Shown piece by piece: positions 1 through 8,507 of a stretch of DNA of 43,843 nt (positions are counted from its first letter, which is position 1; the number at the start of each line of letters is the position of its first letter). Under the pieces are notes generated by a model, which was given only the letters and a program-made list of their open reading frames with translations, was not told the DNA's origin and searched no databases. This DNA comes from Herpetosiphon gulosus. Lineage in GTDB: Bacteria; Chloroflexota; Chloroflexia; Chloroflexales; Herpetosiphonaceae. A program made the position numbers and the translations under genes. The stretch is from contig NZ_BAABRU010000027.1 of assembly GCF_039545135.1 (NCBI RefSeq), forward strand, positions 1 through 43,843, written 5' to 3'.

Positions 1-77
1 CGACCACGGCGGGTTCCGGCTGGCAAAAGTGGTTCAATTACGGCAAATTGGGCATCACTCAATTCATGGCGAGCCAT
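1..77 (-). CDS. IS5-type transposase, N-terminal fragment (cut by window edge)
   Basis: Reading leftwards from the ATG at 77, the first 25 codons give MARHELSDAQFAVIEPLLPA followed by GTRRGR. This matches the LSDxQWxxIxPLLP opening of the DUF4096-type N-terminal domain of IS5-family transposases. A strong ribosome binding site (AGGAGG) lies just upstream at about 84-89. The rest of the gene is outside the window, so it may be intact or broken. The element's end should lie between 78 and about 160, but the terminal inverted repeat cannot be fixed without the other end. It diverges from the AT-rich WD40 gene, so the two may share a history of transfer. Family call fairly safe; group within IS5 not determined. 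Confidence 0.75.
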   Translation of the reverse strand, partial: MARHELSDAQFAVIEPLLPAGTRRG

Positions 78-161
78 ACACACCTCCTAGCGGAGAGTCT
101 ACCATGGAATTATCAGACAGAGCCTAGGGTTGGCATATGTTAGTATATTTAGGAGTTGTAG

Positions 162-1256
162 ATGAAGAATAAATTTCTTCTATTTATCCTTATAATTTTA
201 CTATGTGTATCCTGCGCCACAACCAAATCTCCAACAGCTGAATCTCCAACAGCTGAATCTCCAACAGTTGAACCAACTCCTTTTTTTATGGAAAAAAGGA
301 GTTTTTATGGATTTAATCCCATATGGATAAATTCATCAGAAGTTATATATACTAACGGATCTACTATTGTTAGAAGAAATATAAATAATTATTCACGAGA
401 AGTTTATGAAGGTCATACAAGTGACATATTAGATATTTCCTTTGACAATATTACTGAAAATATCTTATCAACTTCTCATGATAAAACAATTAAGATATGG
501 AATAAAAATAATATTATCAAAGATATAGCCAATGAAACGATAATGTCTTTGATATATTGGAGTCCCGATGGTAATTTATTTTCTGTCACCAGAAATTATC
601 CTGAACATAGTATTGTAATTTATAATTCTGATGGAGAATATATAAAAACTCTCAATGGTCATTCTGATAAAATAAAGTGCCTTGAATGGAGTCCTAATTC
701 AAAATTTTTAGTTTCCGGATCAACTGATCATATTATAAATCTTTGGGATAATAAAGGAAATAATATAGCAAAGCTTCAAGAACACACAAATGATGTAAAT
801 CAGATATTATGGCATCCTAATAGTGATAGATTTGTTTCTGCATCAGATGATGGAACTGCAATATTATGGGATAAAAATGGTAAATTAATTACGAAATTAA
901 CTCGTCATACAGCAGAAATTACATCTCTATCATGGAATAATACGGGGAGTTTATTTGCAACTGGCTCAAAGGATGGAACTATAAATATTTGGGATTCAAA
1001 TGGAATTTTTGTCAGATCAATTAAAACAGATGGCGATTTTATATTTGATATTGCTTTTAGTCCTGATGGTAAAATGATTGCTTCGGCATCTTTACAGAAA
1101 ATAGCACAGGTTTGGAAGATTACTGGAGAGAATGTAGCTACAATGGGTTCATATAGTGACACCGTATATGAAGTTTCTTGGAATCCTGATAGCAAAATGC
1201 TCTTACTAGGTATAGCAGGTGGGGAAATCTTTATTTGGGAAATTCAGTCAAAATAA
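162..1256 (+). CDS. WD40-repeat lipoprotein (seven-bladed propeller)
   Basis: A 364-aa exported protein. Residues 1-18 form a lysine-led hydrophobic signal ending CVSC, so Cys18 is the probable lipidated residue, although Cys at -3 is unusual. A short linker follows, with three tandem SPT(A/V)E units coded by a 15-bp direct repeat. Residues from about 80 to the end hold about seven WD40 units with GH/EH starts and WD-type ends (for example IKIWNK, INLWDN, AILWDK, INIWDS), enough for one propeller. It is probably a surface scaffold for protein contacts; the partner is unknown. The start has AGGAG six bases upstream. The gene is visibly AT-rich, with many ATA and AGA codons, unlike its GC-balanced neighbours. 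It sits beside an insertion sequence, which suggests acquisition by transfer. Confidence 0.85.
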   Translation: MKNKFLLFILIILLCVSCATTKSPTAESPTAESPTVEPTPFFMEKRSFYGFNPIWINSSEVIYTNGSTIVRRNINNYSREVYEGHTSDILDISFDNITENILSTSHDKTIKIWNKNNIIKDIANETIMSLIYWSPDGNLFSVTRNYPEHSIVIYNSDGEYIKTLNGHSDKIKCLEWSPNSKFLVSGSTDHIINLWDNKGNNIAKLQEHTNDVNQILWHPNSDRFVSASDDGTAILWDKNGKLITKLTRHTAEITSLSWNNTGSLFATGSKDGTINIWDSNGIFVRSIKTDGDFIFDIAFSPDGKMIASASLQKIAQVWKITGENVATMGSYSDTVYEVSWNPDSKMLLLGIAGGEIFIWEIQSK

Positions 1257-1270
1257 ACCATTTTGAGCGA

Positions 1271-1321
1271 AAACACACTCTTTACTATATTTCTATTTGA
1301 AATATAGTAAAGAGTGTGTTT
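1271..1321. terminator. Bidirectional terminator between WD40 gene and uvrA
   Basis: A perfect 23-bp inverted repeat (1271-1293 and 1299-1321) with a 5-nt loop lies between two convergent genes, 14 bp after the WD40 stop and 10 bp before the uvrA stop codon. The stem begins with AAACACACTC and is AT-rich. It ends in TTT on the plus strand and, read from the other side, also ends in TTT. It is longer than a usual intrinsic terminator. Confidence 0.8.
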
Positions 1322-1331
1322 CTAATTAATT

Positions 1332-4300
1332 TCAGCCAATCTGTAGCAAAGCACGCAAGAATACCGCTGTGTGTGAGGTCGGATGCAAAGCAACTTCTTC
1401 GGGTGTGCCTTGGGCGATAATCTGGCCGCCACCAGTGCCACCCTCAGGCCCAAGATCAATAATCCAGTCGGCGGTTTTGATCACATCAAGACTATGTTCA
1501 ATCACCAAAACCGTGTTGCCAGCCTTGACCAAGCGCTGAATGACTCGCAACAGATTTTGTACGTCGGCGAAGTGCAAGCCTGTGGTTGGCTCATCGAGAA
1601 TGTAGATTGTGCGACCTGTGGCCACCCGCGCTAATTCTTTGGCCAATTTGACCCGCTGAGCCTCGCCACCAGAGAGCGTCGTGGCCGATTGACCAAGTTT
1701 GATGTAGTCCAAGCCAACATCGTGCAAGGTTTGCAGCACCCGCTTGAGTTTGGGGTGGTTCTCGAAGAATTCAAGCGCGGTGTGCACATCCATATCCAGC
1801 ACATCGGAGATGGTTTTGCCTTTGTAGCGCACTTGCAAGGTTTCGCGATTGTAACGTTTGCCCTTACATTCATCACAGCGCACCCAAACATCAGCCAAGA
1901 AGTGCATTTCGATCTTTTGCTCACCGTTGCCTTGGCAAGCTTCACAACGCCCACCTTTGACATTGAACGAGAAGCGACCTGGCTCATAGCCGCGCAGTTT
2001 TGCATCAGGCGTATTGGCAAACACCTCACGAATCTGATCAAACAACTTGACGTAGGTTGCAGGATTCGAGCGCGGCGTGCGACCAATCGGCTGCTGATCA
2101 ATATCAATTACTTTATCAAGTTGCTCTAAACCTTCGAGTGTGTCGTATTTACCAACCCGCAGTTGGGCACGATTGAGCAAATTTGCTAAGGCTGGATATA
2201 GCGTTTCGGTAATCAATGACGATTTGCCTGAGCCAGACACCCCAGTCACTGCGACCAGCGTGCCCAAGGGAATCGTAATATCAAGGTTATTGAGGTTGTT
2301 GTGGGTTGCACCACGCAAGGTGATATGGCCATGGGCTGGGCGGCGAGTTGCTGGTACTTCAATTTTCAAGCGACCCGACAAATAGCTGCCAGTCAACGAG
2401 CCATTGCTGCTGATATATTCGGGCCGACCTTCGGCAACCACCCTGCCCCCGTTGACCCCAGCACCAGGCCCGAAGTCAACCAGCCAATCGGCGGCTTTCA
2501 TAGTATCTTCGTCGTGTTCAACCACAATCACCGTGTTGCCCAGGTCGCGTAGTTTGGTCAAAGTATCGATCAATTTGCGATTATCACGTTGATGCAAGCC
2601 AATGGATGGTTCGTCGAGAATATACATCACGCCCATCAAACCTGCCCCAATTTGCGAAGCCAAGCGGATGCGCTGAGCCTCACCGCCAGACAGCGAGGGA
2701 GCCGAGCGATCAAGCGTGAGATAGTGCAAGCCGACATTCAACAAAAAGCCCAAGCGCTCACGAATTTCCTTGAGCACTTCGCCAGCAATCTCCAATTGCC
2801 GACCATCGAGTTTGGTTGGGGTTGGAGCAGCGGCCAACAGCGGCAACACCGTGGTATCTAAGCCATCGCGGCTTACCCAGTGGGCATCGCTGCCAGTTAA
2901 ACCACAGGCCCACGCATAGCCTTGGGCCACAGTTTTGGCGCAAATTTGTTGCACATTTTCATCACCAACTGTCACTGCCAAACTTTCAGGCCGCAGTTTC
3001 GCGCCATGGCAAGCATGACAAGGCTGATCGCTCATCCATTGTTGGTAGTGTTCGCGCATATTTTCAACGCCAGTTTGTTGGAAGCGCCGCATAATTTCTG
3101 CGCCCAAGCCCTCCCAACGGCGATAATACTCGCCCTTGGATTGACCTTCGCTCCAAACATGCTTCACTTTTTCACTGCCCGAGCCTTGCATTAAAATTTC
3201 ACGCACCTGTGGGCTGAGGTCTTTCCAGGGTGTATCAAGATCAAAATGATAGTGAGCGGCGATAGCTTGCAGAGCACGATAGCCCCAGCTGCCAACTTTC
3301 TTGCGCAACTCGCCCCAATAGGTTACCGCCCCATCGTGCAACGATAAATTGGGGTTTGGCACGAGCAGTTCTGCATCAACTTCTAAGCGCGTCCCTAAAC
3401 CAGCACATTCTGGGCAAGCCCCTTGCGGCGCATTGAACGAAAACATTTGTGGGTTGAGTTCAAGGAACGAGATACCACAATCAACACAGGCATAATCCTC
3501 GCTCATCACAATATCGCCAGCAGCATTCATGCCGCTAATGCTTGATTCTTCCTCGGGCAGCAATTCTTCTTCATTAACTTCGGCGGCAACCGCTTTAGCC
3601 TTGGCTTTTTTCGATTTTGATTTTTCGGTTTGTTGGGCAAACTCAGGAATGGCAATAATAATTGTGCCATTAGCAGTGCGCAGGGCGGTTTCCACACTAT
3701 CGTTGAGCCGTGAACGAAAGGTTTCATCATCCTCGGTTGGCACAGCCAAGCGATCAACCACAATATCAATCGTGTGTTTAACTTTTTTATTGAGTTTAAT
3801 TTCGTCTTGCAGATCGCGAATTTCGCCATCGACCCGTACCCGCGAAAACCCTTGCGATCGAGCATCGTCAAAAATATCTTTGTATTCGCCTTTGCGAGCC
3901 GCTACCATCGGCGCTAAAAGCATAAAGCGCGTGCCTTTGGGCAACTCTAGCACCCGATTAACCATCTGCTCAGCGGTTTGGGAGCCAATTGCTTTACCAC
4001 ATTTATGGCAATGTGGCACGCCGATCCGCGCAAACAAGACCCGCAAATAATCATAAATTTCGGTGACCGTGCCCACAGTTGAGCGCGGATTTTTCGAAGC
4101 CGATTTTTGTTCGATCGCGATTGCTGGCGAAAGCCCACCAATAAAATCGACCTTGGGCTTTTCGAGTTGGCCTAAAAACTGACGGGCATACGAGGAAAGC
4201 GATTCAACGTAGCGGCGCTGGCCTTCGGCATATAAGGTATCAAAGGCTAACGATGATTTACCTGAGCCAGAAACTCCCGTCAACACAACCAATTGATCGC

Positions 4301-4373
4301 GTGGTAGTTCGATGTCGATATTTTTAAGATTGTGCTCACGTGCGCCCTTGATGACAATTTTATCCTGCGCCAT
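1332..4373 (-). CDS. uvrA: UvrABC excinuclease subunit A
   Basis: Damage-recognition ATPase of nucleotide excision repair, acting as a dimer with UvrB in the cytoplasm. The 1013-aa protein has two ABC ATPase modules. The first has Walker [10 protein letters not shown] at residues 33-41, a CHKCGK zinc motif, a CVDC/CPEC pair and [11 protein letters not shown]. The second has GVSGSGKSS, the zinc module CEACQGNG...[10 protein letters not shown], and [11 protein letters not shown] followed by [10 protein letters not shown]. The start is set at 4373 ([10 protein letters not shown]), which matches UvrA N-termini and has AAAGGCGGG upstream; the frame stays open to 4499 but that extension is unlike the family. 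At about residues 245-280 there is a Lys/Ala- then Glu-rich insertion that helps explain a length above the usual 940-960. A promoter-like site and palindrome lie at 4484-4503. Confidence 0.97.
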   Translation of the reverse strand: MAQDKIVIKGAREHNLKNIDIELPRDQLVVLTGVSGSGKSSLAFDTLYAEGQRRYVESLSSYARQFLGQLEKPKVDFIGGLSPAIAIEQKSASKNPRSTVGTVTEIYDYLRVLFARIGVPHCHKCGKAIGSQTAEQMVNRVLELPKGTRFMLLAPMVAARKGEYKDIFDDARSQGFSRVRVDGEIRDLQDEIKLNKKVKHTIDIVVDRLAVPTEDDETFRSRLNDSVETALRTANGTIIIAIPEFAQQTEKSKSKKAKAKAVAAEVNEEELLPEEESSISGMNAAGDIVMSEDYACVDCGISFLELNPQMFSFNAPQGACPECAGLGTRLEVDAELLVPNPNLSLHDGAVTYWGELRKKVGSWGYRALQAIAAHYHFDLDTPWKDLSPQVREILMQGSGSEKVKHVWSEGQSKGEYYRRWEGLGAEIMRRFQQTGVENMREHYQQWMSDQPCHACHGAKLRPESLAVTVGDENVQQICAKTVAQGYAWACGLTGSDAHWVSRDGLDTTVLPLLAAAPTPTKLDGRQLEIAGEVLKEIRERLGFLLNVGLHYLTLDRSAPSLSGGEAQRIRLASQIGAGLMGVMYILDEPSIGLHQRDNRKLIDTLTKLRDLGNTVIVVEHDEDTMKAADWLVDFGPGAGVNGGRVVAEGRPEYISSNGSLTGSYLSGRLKIEVPATRRPAHGHITLRGATHNNLNNLDITIPLGTLVAVTGVSGSGKSSLITETLYPALANLLNRAQLRVGKYDTLEGLEQLDKVIDIDQQPIGRTPRSNPATYVKLFDQIREVFANTPDAKLRGYEPGRFSFNVKGGRCEACQGNGEQKIEMHFLADVWVRCDECKGKRYNRETLQVRYKGKTISDVLDMDVHTALEFFENHPKLKRVLQTLHDVGLDYIKLGQSATTLSGGEAQRVKLAKELARVATGRTIYILDEPTTGLHFADVQNLLRVIQRLVKAGNTVLVIEHSLDVIKTADWIIDLGPEGGTGGGQIIAQGTPEEVALHPTSHTAVFLRALLQIG

Positions 4374-4402
4374 ACACCCGCCTTTATCGTAAAATCTATA
4401 GA

Positions 4403-4429
4403 GTTCAAGTGCAATTTTGCTGCTTGAAC
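4403..4429. repeat. Inverted repeat upstream of uvrA
   Basis: GTTCAAG at 4403-4409 is mirrored by CTTGAAC at 4423-4429 with a 13-bp spacer, 30-56 bp upstream of the uvrA start and inside its probable leader. It could be an operator half-site pair or an RNA stem-loop. There is no T-tract, so it is not an intrinsic terminator. Confidence 0.45.
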
Positions 4430-4483
4430 AGGAAAAAGCCCCGAACGTTGCTCCCATGGCAGCGCTTGGGGAATTGATTAATC

Positions 4484-4503
4484 GAACAGACGTGTTCATT
4501 ATA
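4484..4503 (-). promoter_or_regulatory. uvrA extended -10 promoter with adjoining palindromic operator
   Basis: On the minus strand, TGCTATAAT is an extended -10 (hexamer at 4498-4503). It is followed directly by the palindrome GAACACGTCTGTTC (4484-4497), at the expected transcription start. No good -35 is seen, as is common with an extended -10. The palindrome resembles the Gram-positive LexA box (GAAC-N4-GTTC) but has six bases between GAAC and GTTC. The recA promoter has a related GAACA half-site next to TGCTATACT. Damage-inducible control is inferred. Confidence 0.55.
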
Positions 4504-4550
4504 GCAGAGTTTGCCCGCCATGATCAGCGACTTTTGAATGAACTTTGTTA

Positions 4551-4697
4551 AAAGGCAGAAGGCAAAAATCAAAAGTCAAAAGCGCCTACGATCTGGTTGG
4601 AAACTGCGAAAACAGCAAAATATGGCTATTAGTATTTATTTTGAATCCCAAGGTGGCTTAATTGCTCAAATATTAATTTTGCCTTTTGCCTTTTGCC
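4551..4697. repeat. AAAAGGC-type dispersed repeat arms in the uvrA/VWA gap
   Basis: The 385-bp gap between uvrA and the VWA gene holds AAAGGCAGAAGGCAAAA at 4551-4567 and, in the opposite sense, three tandem TTTTGCC units at about 4677-4697. Together they form a loose inverted repeat about 110 bp apart. The material between is AT-rich and shows no gene that I can support. The right arm lies directly before the VWA gene start region. Confidence 0.5.
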
Positions 4698-4758
4698 TTC
4701 GATAGTATGGTATGCTTCAAATGATGATTTGTTGAGATTACCCCGCGATGGCGATTGC

Positions 4759-7245
4759 ATGATATTTTTGGGATTATTCCTCGTTATAGTGTTGAGTGGC
4801 TGGTGGATTGCCCGCAAAACAACCCTCGATTGGCGGGTGGTTGGGCTGCGCTTGGTTAGCTTAGTTTGTATTTTGCTAGCACTGGCCTTGCCGCGTAACC
4901 AAGCCAATCAACAAGCTAGTCCCTTGATTTTGCTAGTTGATCAATCGGCCAACTTGCCTGGCGAATTGCGTGATGCTGCTTGGAATGAGGCTTTGCGCTT
5001 CTACCAGCAACAAATCGAGCAACGTCCGGTGCGTTTGTTGGCCTTCGGGGCCGATGTACGGGTAAGCCAAACCGACCAACGCCCAGCGATTGATCCCAAT
5101 GGTAGCGATTTGGCGGGAGCCTTGCAATTTGCTGGTGGTTTGCTGCCCCAAGGTGGCGATATTATTGTGTTCAGCGATGGCGCTAGCACCACCGCCAATG
5201 GGCAAAATCAGGTTAGCACATTTACCCAGCGCTCAATTCGTTTGCACGCTGTGCCAATCAGCTACCCCGAAACCGATATTCGGGTGGAATCGCTAATCGT
5301 GCCGCCAGCTTTACGCGAAGGCGAGCGATTTAGCGCTGATGTGGTGCTCTATTCAAGCGTTGATGGTCAAGTTCGCCTCGAATTGAGCAGCGACGGCGTG
5401 GGCTTGGCGGGTCAAACGATTGATGTTGAGCAAGGCCGCAATCTGGTTTCATTTCAATCGACCGCTGGCGCTCGAGGCTTTCATCGTTTTCAGGCAACCT
5501 TGCTTGCTACCAATGATCAACAATCTGCCAATAATCAACTTGATGCCTGGACGGTGGTTGGCCCACCACCGCGCGTGTTAATTATCGAACGTTCACCAGA
5601 TAGCTCAGCTAACTTGCGCGATGCTTTGGAAGATGCCAATTTGGTGACCGAAGCTTTACGCCCCGCCGCCTTGCCAACCAGCCTCAGCCAACTGAGTGTC
5701 TACGATTCAATCGTGCTCCAAGATATTTCTGCCAACGATTTAAGCCTTGATCAGCAATTGGCCTTGCGTGAATTTGTGCGTAGCCTTGGCCATGGTGTGG
5801 TTGTATTAGGTGGAACCAATAGCTATAACTTGGGCAGTTATGCTGGCACGCCGCTCGAAGAGTTGTTGCCAGTTTCCATGGAACCGCCGCCCCGCCGTGA
5901 GCGCCCAACCGTCACTTTACTGCTCATTTTGGATCGCTCGGCAAGTATGCTGGGCGAAACGGGCAAAGATAAATTTAGCCTTGCCAAGGCTGCCGCGATT
6001 GCCGCAACCGATTCGTTAGGAGCCGATGATACGATTGGCGTGTTGGCCTTCGATGATACCAACGATTGGACGGTGACCTTTACCAAAGTTGGCCAAGGTG
6101 TGCAGCTCAGCGAAATTCAAAATAATATTGCTGGTTTGAGTGCTGGCGGTGGAACTGATATTTATGCTGCTTTGGAAGTTGGTATGGGTGGTTTGGCCCA
6201 ACAAACGGGCAAAGTACGCCATGCTGTGCTGTTGACCGATGGTCGTTCTGGTGGCGAAAGCTCCTACGAATCGCTGATCGCTCCGTTACGTGCTCAAGGC
6301 ATCACGCTCTCGACGATTGCGATTGGCGGCGATGCCGATACTGTGCTGCTTGAATCGTTGGCCAAATTGGGTGCGGGACGCTACCATTTTGCCTCAAAAC
6401 CTGATGATTTGCCGCGTTTGACCTTGCAAGAAGCCGAGATTGCCCGCGAAAACCCATTAACCGAAGGTCAATTTCAGGCTAACCTCGCTACACCACACCC
6501 TGCTATTCGTGGCCTGAACCTTGGCGAAATTCCACCGTTTGGTGGCTATGTGGCGGTCACCCCTAAACCTGACGCTGAGCAATTGCTGACCACTACCGAG
6601 GGCGATATTTTGCTGGCCACGTGGCAATATGGGCTTGGTCGCGCCACTGCTTTTACCTCAGATAGCGGCGAACGTTGGACTGCAACATGGCGACCTTGGC
6701 CAAACTGGGGTAATACCCTCGCTCAAATTATCGCTGCGACCTATCCTAATCCAGCTCGTGGCGACCTACGAATCAGCAGCGAATTGCAACCGAATCAAGC
6801 GATTATCACGCTCGATGCTCAAGCTGAAACTGGCGAACTCTACGATTTGGCTGATGTAGGTTTGCGGGTGCTGGCTCCCGATGGCAGCGAGCAGGTGTTA
6901 CGTGCACCCCAAATTGCGCCAGGTCGTTATCAAGCGGTAGCTGATGCTCCACAAACTGGCGCTTACCATATTTTGGCAGCGTTGGAGCAAGGCCAAACTC
7001 GGCTCGAAACCCAAGCTGGCGTGATTCATCCCTATAATCGTGAATGGGCTGTTTCGGCTAACCCCGTGCTGTTGGAGCAATTGGTTGGGCTTGGTCAAGG
7101 CCAAATTGGCAGCTTGGAGCAAATTGCCCCTAGCCTGCAAGTTTCCAACCAAACCAGCAGTACCCAATGGTGGCCATGGCTGATTGCGCTGGCCTTGGGT
7201 TTGTGGTTGGTTGAAATCGCCATCCGCCGTGGAGTTATTCGTTAG
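4759..7245 (+). CDS. Membrane-anchored von Willebrand factor A domain protein
   Basis: An 828-aa protein with two N-terminal membrane segments (IFLGLFLVIVLSGWW and a second near residues 30-45) and one at the C-terminus (WPWLIALALGLWLVEIAI). The central region has a VWA domain with a MIDAS start DRSAS (Asp392, Ser394, Ser396), a GGTD threonine and LLTDG, so metal-dependent ligand binding is expected. The N-terminal part (residues 60-200) looks like a second, degenerate VWA-like fold with LLVDQSAN and VFSDGAS. A part resembling glutamine amidotransferase-fold segments (VLGGTNSY) lies between them. Such proteins occur with von Willebrand/CoxE-like sets, but here it stands alone. The frame is open from TTG 4693; ATG 4759 is chosen because the membrane segment begins there, although its ribosome site is weak. 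Function unknown beyond surface or assembly roles. Confidence 0.85.
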   Translation: MIFLGLFLVIVLSGWWIARKTTLDWRVVGLRLVSLVCILLALALPRNQANQQASPLILLVDQSANLPGELRDAAWNEALRFYQQQIEQRPVRLLAFGADVRVSQTDQRPAIDPNGSDLAGALQFAGGLLPQGGDIIVFSDGASTTANGQNQVSTFTQRSIRLHAVPISYPETDIRVESLIVPPALREGERFSADVVLYSSVDGQVRLELSSDGVGLAGQTIDVEQGRNLVSFQSTAGARGFHRFQATLLATNDQQSANNQLDAWTVVGPPPRVLIIERSPDSSANLRDALEDANLVTEALRPAALPTSLSQLSVYDSIVLQDISANDLSLDQQLALREFVRSLGHGVVVLGGTNSYNLGSYAGTPLEELLPVSMEPPPRRERPTVTLLLILDRSASMLGETGKDKFSLAKAAAIAATDSLGADDTIGVLAFDDTNDWTVTFTKVGQGVQLSEIQNNIAGLSAGGGTDIYAALEVGMGGLAQQTGKVRHAVLLTDGRSGGESSYESLIAPLRAQGITLSTIAIGGDADTVLLESLAKLGAGRYHFASKPDDLPRLTLQEAEIARENPLTEGQFQANLATPHPAIRGLNLGEIPPFGGYVAVTPKPDAEQLLTTTEGDILLATWQYGLGRATAFTSDSGERWTATWRPWPNWGNTLAQIIAATYPNPARGDLRISSELQPNQAIITLDAQAETGELYDLADVGLRVLAPDGSEQVLRAPQIAPGRYQAVADAPQTGAYHILAALEQGQTRLETQAGVIHPYNREWAVSANPVLLEQLVGLGQGQIGSLEQIAPSLQVSNQTSSTQWWPWLIALALGLWLVEIAIRRGVIR

Positions 7246-7512
7246 TTAGAGCGGGCGAATCTCATCATCTTGGATTTGGGTCAGTATGCCATTGATATAG
7301 GTTGGATCAAGCCCAAAACGATGGCCACACAGAATGCCTAGCCCTTTGCTGCCACGGCGATACTCGCAGCTCAAGCATTGTTCAAATTTAGCAGGAGCAT
7401 CATATAACGTGCATTGATCGCTGCGATTGCTGCCAAAACTAATCAATTTGGGTGGAGTTGACGGTTCAACAGGTTGATCGTTAAATAAGGCACGGGCAAC
7501 TTTTTTGCGCAT
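7246..7512 (-). CDS. Small Cys-rich protein of unknown function
   Basis: An 88-aa protein with a basic start (MRKKVARALF) and four cysteines in the second half: CTLYD, CLSC and CGHRF. This spacing could bind one zinc ion, but the family is not recognised. The start at 7512 has AAGGAGG nine bases upstream; the longer open frame to 7542 is not needed. The gene is tail-to-tail with the VWA gene, with stop codons directly adjacent. Next upstream on the same strand is the ComEC-like gene, 42 bp away, so co-transcription is possible. Confidence 0.7.
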   Translation of the reverse strand: MRKKVARALFNDQPVEPSTPPKLISFGSNRSDQCTLYDAPAKFEQCLSCEYRRGSKGLGILCGHRFGLDPTYINGILTQIQDDEIRPL

Positions 7513-7554
7513 ACTGGCCTCCTTGATTTGGGGATGTGGCATATTTTAGCATGG

Positions 7555-8391
7555 TTAGGGTTGGGCGTGGGTTTGCAACCACATCTGTTGACCATCGCTG
7601 TGAATATGCACCGAGCCATCAAGTTTTTCGTGGAGCAAGCGCCGCTCTTGGCTGCCTCGGGCAAAATAACTGCGCGGATCTTGTTGTTCTGGTGGGCCTT
7701 GGCTATAAATCAGGGCTTGTGCGCCACAACGATTGGCCAGCAAACGATCATCGCCCCGCGACCATGGCCAAATCAAAACGTGGCATTGATTTGCTGCTAC
7801 CGTCAATTGTTTGGCAACTTGATCGCTTGGATTGAGACCAATGAGGCTGTGCCATGCCCCAAACTGGAGCTGAATAATCGCTTGAGATTGGGCTTGGGGC
7901 GCAGCGAGAATCGTCAGTTGCACCTGATCTACTGTCATTTTTTGGCCTGATTCGATCAATACCACCCTGCTCCGTTGTTGGGTTAAGGCTTGGGCTAGCT
8001 CAGCAGCAACGGGATTTGATTCGAAAGCAGGGGTTAGCACTAAATTAATCTGATAACTACGGGCTAATGCCAAGGCTCCACTTAATTGTTGTGGCTCGTT
8101 ACTGGTCAAGACTAGTAGATCGATCTGGCGTTGCCAAAATGGCAAACGTTGGCCCATAATTGCCATAATCGTTACTGGATCGGTGCTGGCATCGATGATA
8201 ATCTGCTTGGCGTTGGGTGTTTGCACCAAAACACTGTTACCGGCAATCGCTGGTACAAATAGGTGAATGTTGCCATCAGGGCGATGTTGCCAAGCTTGCC
8301 AACCGATTACGACGCAGCTCACCATGATAATTCGCCCAAGCCAGCGTTGCCAATTGCTCAATTGCTGCCAACGTCGCCAAAACTGTTGCAT
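7555..8391 (-). CDS. ComEC-like metallo-hydrolase fold protein, metal site degenerate
   Basis: A 278-aa protein with one N-terminal membrane segment (WLGRIIMVSCVVIGW) and an outside domain resembling the C-terminal metallo-beta-lactamase-like part of ComEC DNA-uptake proteins. In ComEC this segment reads LxLSHPDADHIGG; here the matching stretch is LLVLTSNEPQQLSGALALA, so the metal-binding HxDxDH residues are gone. It keeps the general order of strands (IIIDAS, LVLT, VVLIESG, HVLIWPWSRGDD). Catalysis by the usual mechanism is unlikely; a binding or structural role is inferred. The start at 8391 has AAGGAG eight bases upstream. It diverges from the CHAT protease gene 116 bp away. Confidence 0.65.
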   Translation of the reverse strand: MQQFWRRWQQLSNWQRWLGRIIMVSCVVIGWQAWQHRPDGNIHLFVPAIAGNSVLVQTPNAKQIIIDASTDPVTIMAIMGQRLPFWQRQIDLLVLTSNEPQQLSGALALARSYQINLVLTPAFESNPVAAELAQALTQQRSRVVLIESGQKMTVDQVQLTILAAPQAQSQAIIQLQFGAWHSLIGLNPSDQVAKQLTVAANQCHVLIWPWSRGDDRLLANRCGAQALIYSQGPPEQQDPRSYFARGSQERRLLHEKLDGSVHIHSDGQQMWLQTHAQP

Positions 8392-8507
8392 AAAATCACT
8401 CCTTGGAACGTTAATCAATCAGAGCCACAGATTGGCGAAAATTGGCATGGCCACGCGAATGTTGTGCATTTGCTACGCTGCTGCCGTTAATGCGCTTGGA
8501 GGCAACG

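Noticed and set aside
226-270. Three tandem 15-bp units that resemble a CRISPR-like array
   Set aside because: Units are directly joined without spacers and encode SPT(A/V)E within an open reading frame.
1631-2107. Antisense and same-strand long frames inside uvrA and other genes
   Set aside because: They are frame shadows: no ribosome site, no domain, and fully inside well-supported genes.
4374-4499. N-terminal extension of uvrA by 42 residues
   Set aside because: The extra sequence is unlike UvrA, overlaps the operator-like region, and the inner ATG has the ribosome site.
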